Position numbers and translations under genes: made by a program. Of a stretch of DNA of 5,366 bases, positions 4,580-5,366 are shown piece after piece (position 1 is the first letter of the stretch; each line of letters starts with the position of its first letter). The stretch is from Coriobacteriia bacterium (GTDB taxonomy: Bacteria > Actinomycetota > Coriobacteriia > Anaerosomatales > PALSA-660): NCBI GenBank assembly GCA_030652345.1, contig JAUSAU010000042.1, positions 1-5,366 of the forward strand, read 5' to 3'. The notes under the pieces are model-generated. The model was given only the letters and a program-made list of their open reading frames with translations. It was not told the origin of the DNA and ran no database searches.

Positions 4580-5239
4580 TCAGTCGCCGCCGGCCCAGAG
4601 TGTGATCTTCTGCAGACTATCGCCCACAAGCATGAATGTGGCTCGGTACTCCTGAAAGACCCTCGGATCCTGATCCTGCGTCAACTCATAGGTCAACGTG
4701 CGCTTCTCGCCATCGACCACGTCGCGAGTGGGAGACCCGAGCTTTCCGATGATTGCGCCCCCCGACATCCCGAGGGCCAGCCCTTGGTCCACCGCGGGGT
4801 TTGCCGGGAGGGCGTCAGAGACGAGAGCCGGGTCCTTTGCGCTGAGCCCCGGCGGCAGATCGAGCCCTCTGCTCAGCTCAATGTACGTGAGCGCGCTGTC
4901 CACGCTGTAGACCACATGCAGCGTTACCTGGCGGTCGCTGTCCGTGAAGTAGCGCCCGCCGGTGTGGCCCTCATCCTCCACGAACAACCCCGCACCGAAC
5001 GCCTTGGTGACATCCGAGTCGCGCCACCACGTCGGCCCGCTGACAGGGATGCCCGCCACGGATCTGACAAGTGGAGCTTGAGCGGCGGTCGTGGCGACGC
5101 TGGAACCCTGAGGTGGGCGCGAAGCGCCCGCAGTTGAGGCGTCCGGACCGGCACAACCGGCGAGCCCGAGAGCGAGAACGACGCAGACAAGCGCGGCCGG
5201 CAGCGACATCGCTTCCCGAGGTGCGCCGTCATCCCTCAT
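4580..5239 (-). CDS. Lipoprotein 1 with possible SmpA-like C-terminal domain
   Basis: This 219-residue protein has a signal segment at 12-28 and lipobox LAGC with the lipidated Cys at 29. A long Ala/Ser/Thr/Pro-rich linker (30-60) follows. The next part (about 61-125) has PTWWRDSDVTKAFG and several strands. The C-terminal part (155-219) begins with GMSGGAIIGKLGSP (157-170), followed by strands with TLTYEL and ATFMLV. The pattern GMS...I..LG.P followed by strands resembles the repeat of SmpA/BLIP-like lipoproteins; this is a weak, motif-level inference. The start is ATG 5239 with AGGA 7 bases upstream. ATG 5209 would give a signal peptide starting MSLPAAL with no positive residue, so the longer form is preferred but not certain. 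The TGA at 4582-4580 almost touches attC I. The 5' end of a second copy is at the left edge of the window. Confidence 0.88.
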   Translation of the reverse strand: MRDDGAPREAMSLPAALVCVVLALGLAGCAGPDASTAGASRPPQGSSVATTAAQAPLVRSVAGIPVSGPTWWRDSDVTKAFGAGLFVEDEGHTGGRYFTDSDRQVTLHVVYSVDSALTYIELSRGLDLPPGLSAKDPALVSDALPANPAVDQGLALGMSGGAIIGKLGSPTRDVVDGEKRTLTYELTQDQDPRVFQEYRATFMLVGDSLQKITLWAGGD

Positions 5240-5254
5240 GCAGTCATCCTGTAG

Positions 5255-5339
5255 TCCTAACGTGATGCGCTAAGCCGCGCGCCTCACACCTTCCCTGTCG
5301 CACCGACCAAGACGCGTCGGCTTGAAGCGCTGGTTCAAC
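5255..5339 (-). repeat. attC: attC site J (type 2, belongs to partial upstream cassette)
   Basis: Outer boxes are tcctaac (5255-5261) and gttcaac (5333-5339). It is nearly identical to site A but has lost one T in the inner stem (gcgctaagcc instead of gcgcttaagcc) and has two A-to-C changes in the loop (5293 and 5295). The lost T removes one pair of the stem. Length is 85 bp. Confidence 0.9.
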
Positions 5340-5366
5340 GTGCCGCCGGCTCATCCGCGTTTCTCG
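5261..5366 (-). mobile_element. Partial ORF-less cassette at right edge (third copy or wrap-around)
   Basis: This contains attC J and 27 bases of cassette body (5340-5366) that are identical to 177-203 of ORF-less copy 1 and differ from copy 2. It is therefore a near-duplicate of copy 1, or copy 1 itself seen again at the far end of a closed sequence. Confidence 0.7.

Larger units (their letters stand above)
1..5366 (-). mobile_element. Integron gene-cassette array (interior part)
   Basis: Nine complete cassettes plus two partial ones are separated by ten attC sites, all in the same orientation. Orientation is set by two independent signs. All credible genes are on the minus strand, ending at the next attC. 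In every attC the extrahelical G and T lie in the right arm of the plus strand, which makes plus the folded bottom strand, as in known attC sites such as that of aadA cassettes. Cassette limits, taken at the G|TTRRRY crossover on the minus strand, are 5260-4488, 4487-4186, 4185-3532, 3531-2882, 2881-2360, 2359-1742, 1741-918, 917-401 and 400-97. There is no integrase gene, attI or Pc promoter here, so distance to the integron platform is unknown. The uniform, long attCs argue for a sedentary chromosomal integron; that is inference. Confidence 0.93.

Noticed and set aside
1..5366. CRISPR array, because of regularly recurring repeats of similar length
   Set aside because: The repeats are 85-98 bp, imperfect and palindromic, with matching outer boxes, and are spaced by whole genes, which is attC architecture.

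Overview
This window is a stretch of an integron gene-cassette array, read entirely on the minus strand (right to left). It holds ten attC recombination sites (nine complete cassettes between them) and a partial cassette at each edge. Every protein gene lies on the minus strand, starts shortly after one attC and stops just before the next (or, in one case, inside it). The attC sites are long (85-98 bp) and very similar to one another, which is the picture of a sedentary chromosomal integron rather than a clinical mobile integron with heterogeneous attCs. No integron integrase, attI site or Pc promoter is present, so this is array interior.

The host is a high-GC bacterium (roughly 60-65% G+C by eye), with GTG and ATG starts and purine-rich ribosome-binding sites. 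One of these, before hicB, is a perfect match to the 16S anti-Shine-Dalgarno. I cannot fix the phylum. The Ala/Val-rich signal sequences would suit an actinobacterial or other high-GC lineage, but that is only an impression.

Layout in transcription order: (edge) tail of an ORF-less cassette with its attC; lipoprotein 1 (5239-4580); ORF-less cassette 2 (4487-4186); two-TM membrane protein (4131-3613); unrecognised soluble protein (3503-2982); lipoprotein 2 (2856-2461); HicB-HicA toxin-antitoxin module (2271-1850); a 231-residue protein with an R-x4-H motif (1720-1025); membrane-anchored pseudopilin-like protein (878-519); ORF-less cassette 1 (400-97); and the first 25 codons of a second copy of lipoprotein 1 (75-1).

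The cassettes are independent units rather than an operon pathway. Four of the protein cassettes encode exported or membrane proteins, one is a toxin-antitoxin pair of the kind that stabilises arrays, and two to three cassettes carry no convincing gene. Cassette boundaries are supported by the match between the outer boxes at the two ends of each cassette: seven of seven bases in six cassettes and six of seven in the other three.

The most striking feature is that bases 1-203 recur at 5165-5366 with only three differences. The two copies are exactly nine cassettes (5164 bp) apart. Either a cassette block is duplicated, or the sequence closes on itself as a cassette-only circle or as a contig-end overlap. 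The other points worth following are the repeated ORF-less cassette family with its conserved hairpin and the possible HEPN-type RNase motif.
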